This document shows positions 9,754 to 23,400 of a stretch of DNA of 64,000 nucleotides, one piece after another. The position numbers were made by a program, and so were the translations under genes. The stretch comes from Gari tellinella (Eukaryota; Mollusca; Bivalvia; Cardiida; Psammobiidae): assembly GCA_922989275.2 (NCBI GenBank), contig OV277871.1:3162001-3226000 (forward strand), given 5' to 3'. Under the pieces are notes generated by a model that saw nothing but the letters and a program-made list of their open reading frames with translations, searched no databases and was not told the DNA's origin. Numbering within the stretch: position 1 is the stretch's first letter; each line of letters opens with the position of its first letter.

Positions 9754-10479
9754 TAGTAGTTGATGTAATTTGCTTTACTGCCATGTATACTATTAAGTAC
9801 CGTATTATGCTTCATTGCACCAAAATGCCTCAAGTACAACAGCCACCAATCGAATATGCTAATTATTTATGCGTCAACTATCAGCCTGCTTCTGTATCAT
9901 TGAAAAAACTGTTCAGATTTCGAGTGCTGAACACGAATTTGCATACGTGGTTCCTTGCGCTCCATACACTTCGTCATTCAGCTAACGACAGATAAGTACC
10001 CAGCTAAAAAGCATAGTCACCGTCGTGCCCATAAATATTGCAAATTTTGATCGTTAGTAAACAATCGCCGTAATATGTGCGATGATAATATAATCGAGTG
10101 GTCATGTGCTAATCCAGATGAGGTAACAAAGGTCCGGAACATGTCGCTCAAAGGAGTTCGTGAAGTATTTGCAAAATGTAGTTATATCTCCCAATTGAAG
10201 GATATGCAAAAACAAGGGAATGTAACATAAGTCATCAAATTGATGATAATAATAATTGACAATAAAATCAATTTGAGATAGATATAATATACACCACAAT
10301 GGCACGAAATTATTCTACTTCTTCTTTACTATCATTTAAAGTCTAAACTTTTCAAATTCACACATAAAATGTAGAAAGCTTTACCTGGTAGCTTTCGTCC
10401 GAGTACTTCGGACTTCGTCAGCCAACTAATTTGACTTCTCAATGGGGATAAACACTGCTCGAGGCCTTCGTGAGAGATG
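9754..10479. other. Intergenic, convergent 3' ends
   Basis: Between the CARD gene (+) and the VWDE-like gene (-). I see no exon or repeat that I can name here apart from short AT-rich stretches. Confidence 0.5.
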
Positions 10480-10731
10480 TTAACCCTTTACCTGATATCC
10501 TATTTCTAGTTTTGAAGATAGGTGACTACTTAAAGCAGGTTGAATGTAAAGCATAATGCGCCTCAAGGCGCATTCTGCTTTACGTTCAGCCTGCTTTAAG
10601 CTAATATGTGCAAGAATATAGAAAATATTCTCTATAATATAATGTTCATGACTGATTAAATTGGAACATTTTCTTCAGCGGAGGAATAAATCATATTCGC
10701 TAAAAGTCGCTTCTATGAGGGAAAGGGTTAA
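10480..10731 (+). mobile_element. P2 MITE, TTAA-flanked
   Basis: TTAACCCTTTACCTGATA opens the element and GAGGGAAAGGGTTAA closes it. The core hairpin has AAGCAGGTTGAATGTAAAGC / TTTACGTTCAGCCTGCTTTA around AATGCGCCTCAAGGCGCATT. Note that the arms share the unusual GAATGTAAAGC/CTTTACGTTC variant in similar places. Confidence 0.9.
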
Positions 10732-11017
10732 TTAATGTCGAGTTCTTCTTTACTACTTTTTATCAATAAAAGTACAGACGTTAAATAATAGCATTGAAGA
10801 GAATGGAAGCGGATTAAAGACAAAAATGACACCATGGTGAACTAATTTTATTTTCTTTGAGGTTCAGTTGTATCTAATATCATTATGTAATTTAGACCAG
10901 TGGGCATTTCAGAAAAGTTCAATTACAATAATCGGCATGCGGCTTCTTTGAAAATAGAAGTCTTCTTTCTCTCTTCATTTTCATTATAGTGCATTTTGTT
11001 GTTAACATTGTAAACAA

Positions 11018-11023
11018 TTTATT
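11018..11023 (-). terminator. Candidate AATAAA for the VWDE-like gene
   Basis: TTTATT on the plus strand gives AATAAA on the minus strand about 250 bases beyond the stop of the last VWDE-like exon. Other AT-rich candidates exist further on, so the choice is uncertain. Confidence 0.35.
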
Positions 11024-11154
11024 ACTGTATGTTAGCCCTATCCGTCCGTCAAGCAAAGTCACTGATGGACTATCGTCTACTTCCAATTTGTGTCTGTTTG
11101 CATTAATAAAAAATGAAATGTTTGCGTCTTTAAGCTGAAGAAACGTTGGTACGA

Positions 11155-11228
11155 GTATCAGACAGTTTGGGTCCTGATCAGACGCCGCGTTACGCGGCCA
11201 CTCATCTGGATCCAAACTGTTTGCATAT
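11155..11228. mobile_element. P1 core in the 3' flank of the VWDE-like gene
   Basis: A palindrome AGACAGTTTGGGTCCTGATC to GGATCCAAACTGTTTGC centres on CGCCGCGTTACGCGGC. It lies 44 bases beyond the stop codon, so it may be transcribed as a 3'UTR hairpin. Confidence 0.8.
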
Positions 11229-11271
11229 GTAAGTGTTATAGAACTTGGCAGCGACATGTGGAGAACGTCTA

Positions 11272-11456
11272 TTAGACTGTGCACATGTTCTCGTTGAAAC
11301 AATCATAACATCGATGGTGATGGGCCTTATTGCACGGACAGCCGAAGTTTGTACAACACGCACAGTCTGTCTTCGTTGGGTCGTAGTAACAGCCACATCC
11401 GGTTGACGCTCCCGTGTAATACCGGAAGTCTTTGACGGGCGACGGAGCTGACGTCG
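11272..11456 (-). CDS. VWDE-like exon 20 (terminal, Cys-rich)
   Basis: The acceptor TTTTATCTGCAG precedes 11456. Phase 1 entry completes GCG with the preceding G. It encodes TSAPSPVKDFRYYTGAS and then ten Cys in 42 residues (CGC, DCACC, CPC, CYDC, MC) with an HHH cluster, ending TGCACAGTCTAA. I do not recognise the module; disulfide knot or metal binding are both possible. Confidence 0.85.
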
Positions 11457-14400
11457 CTGCAGATAAAAATGGATTCATTTGAAAATATAGGTTTATAGTT
11501 AGAAATGTGGTGGTGGTATATATTGAGAAAGGTTTAAAAGCAACGACTAGCATTTAGTACAATGTGGGCGTATTTTGATAAATGCTGCAAAACTTGGGTC
11601 AAGATGAGACGCCGGGTAACAGTGCATACCCTGATCAGTAAGCACCCTGCTTATTTGTTTATAATGACGTTTATATCAGGTTCCATCACTCTAAGGGTTA
11701 ACAGGCAGACAAAGAGATATTATTTCATCCATTACCCTATAAGTATGCCTTTTTACGCCTTTAATTTATTCCTCCACTGGAGAGAATAGTTTTTATTTAT
11801 ACAGACATAAAAATGTATCATAAGAAATATTTTCTTTATTCTAGCAAAATTTAATGTAGTTTAAAGCAGGCTGAAAGTAAAGCAGAATGCACCTTATGGC
11901 GCATTCTGCTTTACTTTCAACCTGCTTTAAGTAGTCACCTGTCTTCAAAACTAGAAACAGACAATTGAGAAATGGGTTAAACCGTCTTTCTTAACCTCTT
12001 CACAGCTGTGACGTCATTTGTTTTCAGCAATTGTCGTCTGCGTTTATTTTAGTATTTTTATTTATCTAACAATTATTGAAATGACTTACATATATTGAAA
12101 ATAGTTCAAAAGTTTGGATCCTGATTAGACGCCGCGTTAAGCGGTGTCTAATCAGTATCGAAACTGTTTGCAAATAACCACTGTACTCGGTGGAAGTGTT
12201 AAACACTTGTTCTGTGAACTAATATAGACATTTCTAAAGACAATTGACTGCTTCATGCAGGGCAAAAGTAACACAGAAAAGCTCCTATGAAAGCTATCTA
12301 TCTATACTTTGATCCTACATTTATATGTCCTCTTTGTTCTTCAACTTTTTTTGCTCCTTAAACAAAAGCGCTGAATATATTACGACTGTTACCCGCTTGA
12401 GTAGTGCTCGCTGTTGTAGTTGTGCTTTGAAACGGGGACCATGCAGTATTACTGCGAGCCGGGTCGCAGTATCCAGTGTGATCCTCCAAGTCTTTATCAC
12501 CGGCCATGTGACATTTCTCGTTTATCAAACAGTTATTAGGCTGAAAACAAATGATGTAACGGAATATTAACCATACAATACACAGAATCGCAACAATGCG
12601 ATACACAGACCTGTAACGATGCAATATACAACAATGAAAAAATACAAGGCAAAGTATCCTATAAGAAACAGGATCATGACGATGCAATATATATGATGGT
12701 AACAAGCAATACACAGTATTTTACAATGTAAAATACAGAATGCAAGATATAGGATTGTAACGACGCAGTACATAGGTTTGTAACAATGTAATACATGGTA
12801 TCGTAACAAAGCAAGACGAAATGCTGTAACAATGCAATACATATACATAGGATTGTCACCATGCAAAACATTGAATGCAAGAATTAGATACAGGATTGTT
12901 AAAATGCAATACATTATGACTGTAACAATGCAAGACGAAGGGTTGTAACAATGCAATACATTGGATCAAAACAATTTAAATCATAGGATCGTGACAATTT
13001 AAAGCACGTGATCAGGAGAATGCAGCACACATAGTCATTACAATGCAAGACATCGAACCATAAAAATGCAATAACAAACGATATAATGCACTACATTGGA
13101 TCGTACCAATAAATACATTTGAAAGAAATAGTGCAATACATACGATCGTTACAACCCAATACAAGGGGTCATAACAATTCAAGGCACAAAGTTGTACAAT
13201 GGAGAAAACAAAACATTGCAATTAGTAGGACCTAAAAATTGCCAGACACAGGATCGAATGCATTTGCATACGAGCGTAAGTTCGGAACAATACAAGCCCT
13301 TAAACTGAAACAAGGCAATACATGGGATTTAAACAATGCAATACACATACTCATAACGATTCAATAAACAGAATTAAGACAGCGAATCGCAATAACGAAA
13401 TACATGTTTCGTAACAATGAAACACAATATCGAAAAATACAGTACAATGCAATAAAAAGGGTCGTATGAATGCGAGACATAGGATTGTTACAATGCAATA
13501 CACAGGAACCAAACAGTGCACTACAAAAGATAATAACAATGCAATACATAGGGTCGTAAAATGTAACACAATGGATCAACACTAGCTTTAAACAGGAGCA
13601 TAAAGATGCAAGATACCGAATCGTGACAATGCTTTATATTTGATCACATTGCACCAAACAGGATCGTAACAATGCAAAACAAACGACCATTATATAACAC
13701 ACATAATCTTAACACTCTTATACATAGGATCGTGTCACTGCAAAACACGTTATTGTAAAGATGCAAGACATATGTATATCGTAATTTTGAAAGACACAGT
13801 GTCGTAACAATGTTATACATAGAATTGTAACAATATCAGCTTCTTGTTTATAGCAATGCGTTATTTACAATTTTAACAATCCACCCAAAGTATCGTCACA
13901 ATGCAAAAGACAAAAATTTTAAACGGAAGAAACATAACCTAAACGATGTAATACATAGGATGGTAAAACTGCAATACAAAAGATCGTAACAATGACACAA
14001 TCGAAAAAATACAAGACACAAAACGTAATAAAAATGAAAGATGCAATATTGTAACAATTCAACACACGGAATCGTAACAATGCAATACGCCGAATCGTTA
14101 AAATGCTAGAAACGTGATAGTAAAACGTAAATAAACATGATAGAAACAATGTAGTACACATGATCGTTACAACACAAGACATATGATCGTAACAATACGA
14201 TACATAGAATGCTAGACACGTGATAGTAAAATGTAAATACACATGATAGAAACAATGTAGTACACAGGATCGTTACAACACAATACATATGATGGTAACA
14301 ATACGATACATAGAATACTAGACACATGGTAGTAAAATGTAAATACACATGATAGAAATAATGTAGTACACAGGACCGTTACAACACAAGACATATGATC

Positions 14401-17400
14401 GTAACAATACGATACATAGAATTCTAGACATATGGTAGTAAAACGTAATTACACATGATAGAAAGTATTAGAAACAATTTAGTACACAGGATCGATACAA
14501 CACAAGACATATGATCGTAACAATATAATACATAGAATGCTAGACACATGGTAGTAAAACTTAAATACACATGATAGAAACAATGTAGTACACAGGATCG
14601 ATACAACACAAGACATATGATCGTAACAATACGATACAAAGAGTCATAATATGCAAGACATATATTCTTTACAATGCAATACACAATATTGTAACGATGC
14701 CTATTTCTGAACAGTTTCACTACAATAAACGGATGCAAAACATTTGGTCGTAGCAATACTCGTATAAATAAAATCATAAAGTGCAAGACACATAGTAGCA
14801 ACAGTGAAAAACTGCGAACCTAACAATGCAAGACACAGAATCGTAATAATTCAAGAAATAATCCATAGCAATATTAGAAATAGTTCTTTGCCGATGCAAG
14901 AAATATCGTAAGTAGTGTGGCAACGCAAGAATTGGCATAACAACAATACAAAAATGCACTTTGAACCGTACACGGCTTCTAATCAGAAACCAAAACGTTT
15001 GACATTCGAATTGACATTTCTTCGGTCAAACTTCTTTCAATTTTAAATGTACTTTTAAATAATAGTTTAAGAAAATGTTTTAACCCTTTCGATCTCAATG
15101 ACGCTTAAAGCGCGTTTGCAAACAGTTAGGGTCTTGGTCAGACGACGCGGTCTTCTTCTTCTTCTTCTTCCTATTACTGGCCACACTTAACAGACTGCTT
15201 ATTTTGCCAGGGGTGCGCGAAGGGTGCGTCAAAAAGAAACTGAATCAAGAAAAAGGTGAAAGAAATGTACAGTGATTTTTAAAAGACTGTGAAGTAGAGT
15301 TAGAAGTGGTTGGTTGGCTGAGCATTGAATGCATCAACAGAACCAACTGACTGAATGTCATAAGGTCTGATCAGGACCCAAACTGTTTGACACTCTTATG
15401 GATATTAGTTAAGTCATACAACCTTAAATCTTACTTTGAAACGTGTCTTGCAGACAACAATACTGAAGCAGACGACAATAAAGTGGCGAAGGGGTAAAAA
15501 TCTCCCAATAAAATTTGATCATGAAAGTTTTCGATCAGACGATATAATGACCGTGACTCTATACGAGGACCATTCAATTAATATTGAGCCTACACTGATA
15601 ATTCTGTCAAAATGCACCATTTTCACATGCGAATTTGTGCTAGCATTTGTTCAAGCTTTCTTCTATCATATAAGATAAGCTTCAATAAAATCGGTTTGGT
15701 AGTTTTGAAACAATAGCCGTGTAAAGTGAACCTACTCATAGACACTCTGTGAAAAATGTTGAAGGAAACTAGAACTCAAATATGTGGTTGTATCAAAAAC
15801 TCGTTTCTTACTTGAGATTTCGAAGAAAACCTACACAATGAAGTTTGTGAAGCATTTGTGTATCATAGTGTTTCTTATGCTACCGTTAGTCGCCGGGTGA
15901 AGAGGTTCAAAAGTGGAGATATGACCTTTAAAAACAAACCAATTCCAGGAAAACCACCTTCTGCTGCTAATTCCAAAACCGTTTAGCAAATCAGCGACTT
16001 ATTACTGAATGATGTCACACTCACTATAAAGCAGATAGCTAATGTACCTGGGATATCTGTTGGATCATTATTCAATATTTTAAAGAATCTACTTGGCGTC
16101 AGGCGTATTTGTTAGATGAGAGCAAAATAATTATGTTAACTGATGAGCGAAACAAGACAGTGTTGAGAATACCCGTAAACTACTGAATAAATACCCACAT
16201 TTCACTTCATGGGCATTTTCAGATATCTATACAGTTGACGAAACATTGGTACATTGCTTTGATCCTACTTGAAAAATGATTATAACAAGATATGGGAAAA
16301 TAAAGATTATGAGTAGACCCAGTTGCTAAAAGAACACAAAGTGTACAGACAATAATGTAGCAATTCGCGTTAATGCAAGAGGAGAGACAGTACAAGTTCT
16401 GATTCCACGGAGTGGAACTGTTAACGGGAAGGTTTAAAGAAACATAGTATTGAAAAAATTGAAAATTTAATGTTACAAAAGCCGAAACACGTTCGGATAG
16501 CATGGTGCCTATATGTTACATGACAATGTTTCTGCACTCAAGTCCAAACAATTGACCACATTTCCGTAAAGAAAATGAACCGAGGTGCTTCCCCATCATC
16601 CGTACAGTCAAGACCTGGCCCCGTATGACTTCTGGTTTTTCCCAAATATGAAACAGTTCTCCGAGGGACGCCGCTTTCGGGCTAGAACTGCCATTTGGTC
16701 TGCCATATATCAGTATATGAACAGTATACCCAAATCAGCCTTAAATAAAGCATTACACGGATGGATTTCACGGCTGAAATTTGGCATAATCGTTAAAGAG
16801 GAATATTCTGACGGAATAAAAAAAACAATTTGCTGCTTGGTTTGTTTGTTTCTTTTTTATAGGGCAAGGCTCACTATAAATTGAATGGTCCTCGTAATCA
16901 GCAAACAGTTCAGACCCTGACGGGGTGTTGCAAATTGCGGCGTCTTGTCAGGATCTACACTGTTTGCTAATGTATACTTTTGTGAATGCATTAACGGGTC
17001 AATACTACATTTAGTATACCATACCTTTATTGAACACGGTTGTGATTCACTACAGACCATACACTTGGAACTATAGACGGTGTAGTTAAACCTATTACCC
17101 ACTGTGCCACCACCGTTAGAGCTCAGGGACATGACGTAGTTGTGTACGGCCGTCTCTGTACCTACACCATCAATACAAAGTCATGGACAGTATTGATACA
17201 GCGGGGGAGACGTTATTCTTTCCAATTAAAGGCGTTACAGCTAAAACAACGTTTTCAAATTTGGAGCCAGACCAGACGTCTGGTTACTTGGCGTCTGATT
17301 AGGCCATATCAAACTGTTTACCATTGATTTTAAGATAAATAACCAACCAATGTTGCCAAATTAATGTGGTAATGTTCTGTATTTTATTATTTGCGGCTTT

Positions 17401-20400
17401 TTTCTTACTTAAACGGAAAGGGATAACATCTTTTCAAATGTATAAACATAAACAGTTGGAGAAAAAAATCATTGAATTAAAAACTGAGACCCCCTTTTTA
17501 GTCAGTGAAAGATGGAAATGAATTAATGACTGGCATACTTGGTTTTCCGGCTTTTAAACAAACTTTTGAATTACGTCAAACATTTTATCTCTTTTACCCA
17601 AAGTATACTCTCGTATTTTTATAATATCATACAAGACATATGATATTAAATCCAAACATTTGAGACATCACAATATACGATGTCTCACCAGGGTATGTAG
17701 ATCTACCGTTTGCTATTCCATACAAGAAGGTCTGCTGTATTGATAAACACTGCATGTATGCACAGTGTCTTTAGATCCCCATCGTATATATGTTACAGTC
17801 AATCTGTGTAATCAGTCTCATTTCAAGAAATGACTAAACATTTCAGTCATTACGTGAAATGACTGTTTCACTAAGTCATTTCACGAAATGCCTGAAATTT
17901 TCTGAAATTTCGTGAAATGACTGAAATTGACAGGCTACTTTTACACACATTGGCTAGAAACCTTTAACAGAATTCAGGCAATGTGAGAAATGACTTTTAT
18001 TGAATTAATTCAACAGCAGTTGTTCATTCATATCTTTCAATATGCATATTACTGTTAAAAACTTAATATCTTACAGCTATTTCAGAAACATTGCACGCGT
18101 TTTTTAAAGATTTAAGAGACTTGATTTTTATTAAATTTAATATGCATGTATTGTTGCAATAGTGTAGTTTGTAATTATTCAGATACACCAGTCATTACGA
18201 TTGAATAAATAAAGATTAATTCAATTTAGTGATTTCGTGAAATAACTGAAGGTGTTTTTTTAGTCATTTCACGAACTGACTGAAATTTTAGGCATTTCGT
18301 GAAATGACTAAGTGAAAAAGACATTTCACGTAATGTCTGAATTTTTTAGTCATTTATACGATGGAATCTCCAAGCAAGCACATAGGGAGAGTTCATTGCA
18401 ATATCCAAACATAAATGGGATGTTCTTTTGCTAGACATCTTACCTTTCGGTGGAGGGTTTATATTACACGTTACAAATTTAGTAGAATGGATGTCAACAG
18501 AGTTTGTGTCCTTCTGTAGAATATACTGCTGACCGTTGTATGTCTGCATGTAAAAATGTATGACTAGTTACAGTTAAACATGTGTACATCAGCTATTCAA
18601 TATACAGTCGACATTCGATGATTCGAACTCGTCTTAGTTCGAACATACCCATATTTCAAAGTTAAAACGTGGCTTAGCCACGTTTTAACTTTGAAATACG
18701 GATATGTTCCACTTAAACGTGATCGACTTATCGAAATTCAACTTATAAAATACTGGTAAGATCTATTTACGCGAGTTCGAAGTATCGAGTTTCGACTGTA
18801 TATGTTACAGGGATAACGCGTGATCAGGGAATACGTGAAATCACTGAAAAATCAGGGATTTCACGAAAACCCTAAATCTCCCAGGGAAAATGCGTCACGA
18901 AAACCCTAAAACTCCCAGGGAAAAGCTTTTCGTTGAGTATTTATAAATATTTGGCATTTACTTGTGGTTAAAGTAGTGAATGTTCATTAACTCTTCAAAG
19001 GCAAGTACCACGTTATGAAATATTTTGTTAACCTAATTAACAAGATATATGTCTGGGTTTTTTAATTGTCCTGGCTTATAAGAACACTGTTCACTTATTT
19101 GTATTCACCTGTGCGAGAAACTTTGTATGAACGTTTATTAGACCATGATATTTCAAGAAAACATGATGTTTTAAACCAAAAGAAATTTCATGATAATACA
19201 AATCTATTTATTTGATAAAAAATGGACATTTCATCAATTCCCTCAAACGATCGGTGATTACACGTAATCACTAAATATTTCAGGGATTACGCGTAAATCC
19301 CTGATTACGCGTTATCCCTGTAACATAATTATACACATGACCATATCTTCTTGTTACAATATTCTATACCGGAACCAACTAAATGCAGGATAAAAGTAAT
19401 ACATTTAGCTCATTTCGCTAGTCCTTGTTTGTGAAAATAGTCTGGTTTCAGATCAAATATCATTTGCTGGATCTCAAGAAAAGAGCTCGGCGTCGTGTGA
19501 CCATAGTGCGTATCGTGGTGCCGTAAAATCCTACTCAATCAATCAATCATACCTTTCAGCAGTCCGCTAGTTTCAATGTTAACTATGTGGCAAAGTCTGA
19601 AGTATTTGCCAAATGAAAAGTCGCAATCCGAACTCTATTGCAAATGAAACTATTCTGTCAATGGGTTTGTATCACAGGTGATTGTTTTGCATTAATTGGT
19701 GGGGTTTTTATGTTTCCCCTTTGTGTAGATATATACTAATTCTAATCAAAACTGTGGTCTATAGATGTTACCTCTCTTTTTGTAAAATAATTTTTAAAAT
19801 GGAAGAAACATACAACACAAATATTACAATACAAGCACATGTGGTTTGTATATTGCAAAAAGGTCTTAACCCTTCTCTGAAGAACCATATACCAGTCGAC
19901 ACTCGATACTTCGAACTCGTTTTAATCGATCGTACCATAATTTCATACATTGAATGTCCATAACTCAATCTCGCTTAAGGGGAACATACCCGTATTTCAA
20001 AGTTAAAACTTGGCTTAACCATTTTTAACTTTGTAATATGGGTATCTTCGAACTAACGCGAATTCGAATTATCGAGTTTCGACTGTATAAAACTCTGCCC
20101 AATATAAACATCTGAACTACTATACGAACTAATACATTGACATATAAAATGTCAGTGAAATATTTTCTCAGTAAACGCAAACTCATGTCCAACAGATTCT
20201 ATAACAAAACAATGCAAACACTGATCAAACAGGTTCTTTAGGACCTGTCTGATCAAGGTTGATATTGTTTTTAAAAGCGTCAATATGCCCTTACAACAGA
20301 AGCAGTGATCCTAGAACGTTGATTGTGTGAATGAGTAATAGCCTACCCCTATTTCCTCTGTAAGGCATTTCATGTTAGCCCCAAACATGTTTTCTCCGAT

Positions 20401-23400
20401 AACTATAGGATTGAAACAGTCTTCTGCCTCCATATCACAATACCTTCCCCTGCAACAGAAACAAGTAACATGACCTTTACAGGACTGCCATAACTTGATC
20501 ATGAAAATTCCTAAAATTACAAATTTTCTATTTCTATTTTTCAAGCGTGTTTACGTAAAGCAGGTTGACAGTAAAGCAGAATGCGCCTTAAGGCGCATTC
20601 TGCTTTACTATCAATCTGCTTTAAGCTAGGATAAAAATCCGAAGATTTCTGAAAAATCCGGAGAAATGACTGCCCTGCCTTGACCTTTATAAGGTTTGCT
20701 TTACCCCGTCCACTGTCGTAATAGTGGCTGCAATCCGTATTGGTATTTCATATTAAGACTAGCCCATTTATGCCAAGTGGATTCTTCCTTGCATATGTAT
20801 TGGATTATTATTATTTTTACATGCCATTTTTATAAAGCTTATTTTCATTTTTTCAAATAATATCGTGCGCTCTGAAAAGGTGCTGTACAATTATACCTAC
20901 AAATAGAATCATGTCAAATATTTGAACAGGTTGATTACAAATACACAGGTAGTGTACGACGAGTACATGTACACGGTTACATTTTACGATAATTAGCTAA
21001 GTGTATGGAAAACATTCCTGTTTTGTACATAAAATAAAATAAATTAAATTAAAAAAAAAATGGCAGAATCAAATTAATCTAAAATAGAAAATATCAGATT
21101 GACTATACAAAAAACCACTTAATATTAACAATATGGTGACCCTATGAAGTCAAGTGTCAAACAAAGGTGTGTTTTAGCTCACCTGGCACGAAGCGCCAAG
21201 GTGAGCTTATATTAGGATCGCTGGATGTCCGTCGTCTGTCGTCTGTCATCCGTCGTCTTTCCGTACGTCCATACTTGCTTCGTTAACAGTTACACTCTAG
21301 CGGCTACAAATTTCATCCGAAACTTCATGAAATTTGATGACAATGTATGTCTTGAAAAAAACTAGGTCAATATTGAAAGTGGGTCATTTCGGGCCAAAAC
21401 CTAGGTCACCAGGTCAAATCATAGAAAAGTCTTGTTAACACTCTAGAGGCTACAAATCTCATTAGATCTCATTAGTGTTGTTTTACCAGTGAACATTCTG
21501 ACATACCTTCTACCGTTTGGTAATACTTTCGTTTGACATGTGCTTATTTTCACCGGTAATTAATATAATGAAAGTAAGATATATATCAAAAGTCTGATTA
21601 GAGTCTACACTGTCTACACAAATGTTAGGAGGAACAATATTTCCTTTACGAGAGATTTGCCCCTTCTTGCAGTGCTTCTTGCGTACATACCCGGAAATGG
21701 CATAAATCTTCGGGGGCTCTCTGGACTTTACTGAACAGTCTGATGTCTCATATCCGGTGTCGCAAACACATTTTCCGTTGACACACTTCCCGTTTAATGA
21801 GCATGCGCGTGGACATACTTTCGGTATGGAACCGTAATGCAATGACACCGGGTTGACCAATGCCTGATGTCCGCAGCCTTCCATCAGTGTTGTCACCGCC
21901 GATATTGCCATGTCTTTGTCGCCTGTCAGCTATATTTATAAAGAGTACAATATAACAGCAAACCATCTCCAATCAGGGCTGCCATTTCTCCGGATTTTTC
22001 CTAAATCTTCGGATTTTTTCCAGTACATGGTAGCTTATAGCAGGCTGAAAGTAAAGCAGAATGTGCCTTAAGGCGCATTCTGCTTTACTTTCAACCTGTT
22101 TTAAGCATTACGTGTCTTAAAAACTAAAACAGACTATGGGTAAAAGGTATAATTCGGAAGAAAGCGCTTGAAACATTGAAAAATTTGAAATCTTAGGATT
22201 TTTGTTATCAATTTATGGTAGCCCTGTCTCCTCAACGACTTTCAATATAGAATAATGCACCTCATCTGACTCCAAACTGTTTGCAATTTGCATAAGAAGT
22301 TTTTATGTGCTAATGTGTTTATTGGGAAAGAATAGAGTCACCCCCTTAATCAATACACTCCCGATATACTGGTTTTAGTTTTGAAGAATCGTTGTTCCGA
22401 GGGCCTTTGTCGGGAGGGAGCACTGAACAATGGAGGAGACGTCATTCATTCCCGTTTAAACAAACTAAACGCAATAGAATGAAGTTAAAAAAAATGCACG
22501 GTTTTCAAATTTTGCGGGGTTTTATGAGTGGCAGTTTTTACACATGTGCTTTCTGCATTATTTTTCATCCTGAATTAATGAGTCATATTTCTTGGGATAT
22601 TCACACGATTAACTCTTTCATCACTAAGTAACTCTTCTGGGTTATTATGTTCATATGTGGATCATTTAAATTACCAAAAGATGAACCAGTCTACTTGGAA
22701 TATTGGGTAGTTTAATAAATAATGTTCTAAATCAGCAAACAGTGTAGATCCAGATCAGAGGGCTATAGGAGCCCTCTGATCTGGGACTGCACTGTTTGCA
22801 ATTTATGTAACGAGTATATTTTAAACAGACCCATGGTGTTGAAAGAATTAACGCAAATTTGACTGTAAAAGTCCATATAATATCAATTCAGCTTATTGAA
22901 TTCCATGTCACCTAAATTTAGGGTACCATTACCACTGCGGTTTAGAGATTTTTACTGTACCTATATAGGGTAACCCGGCGTATTTATCAGACTCCAAAAT
23001 GTTTGGCACTCAGATTAAAATGAAGCGTTAGTAAACGGGAAAGAATAACGTCTCCACAGTATGTTTATTTCGTACCGCCAAATCCTGTGCGCAGAGGTCC
23101 AATATGTCCTGGTATTCCATGTGCATCACGTTCATTATGCAGGCATTCAGTGATGGGTCTCTCTTAAAGGCAGACTCGCAGATCTTTGTTGCATTGTCTT
23201 TGGTGCTCTTTGGTATCGGTGTTGTTGTGATCATGGGTGACATAGCTGAACATGTGGAAAAAAACCAGGTATATTTACATTCGCCCATTTCAATTTTATT
23301 GAACAAAGTAACGCAATTGTTCTAGGGGCGGGACTTGTTGATATCCTCGCAAAGGAGGAGGGGCTTATGGTCTGATCTCTGCGAATCATGTTGTGGGGTT

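Noticed and set aside
12567..14960. Several long minus-strand open frames rich in Tyr, Cys, Ile, Val
   Set aside because: They overlap in different frames and merely translate the 23-25 bp repeat; no start context, splice logic or domain.
16857..17132. 91-codon minus-strand frame starting with MSLSSNGGG
   Set aside because: Only its first part is real, as VWDE-like exon 18; beyond the donor at 17025 it reads intron and a palindromic core.
23028..23306. Short intronless gene from the ATG near 23306
   Set aside because: The ATG side is intron and J/E repeat; exon 14 starts after CAG at 23245 in the phase demanded by exon 13.
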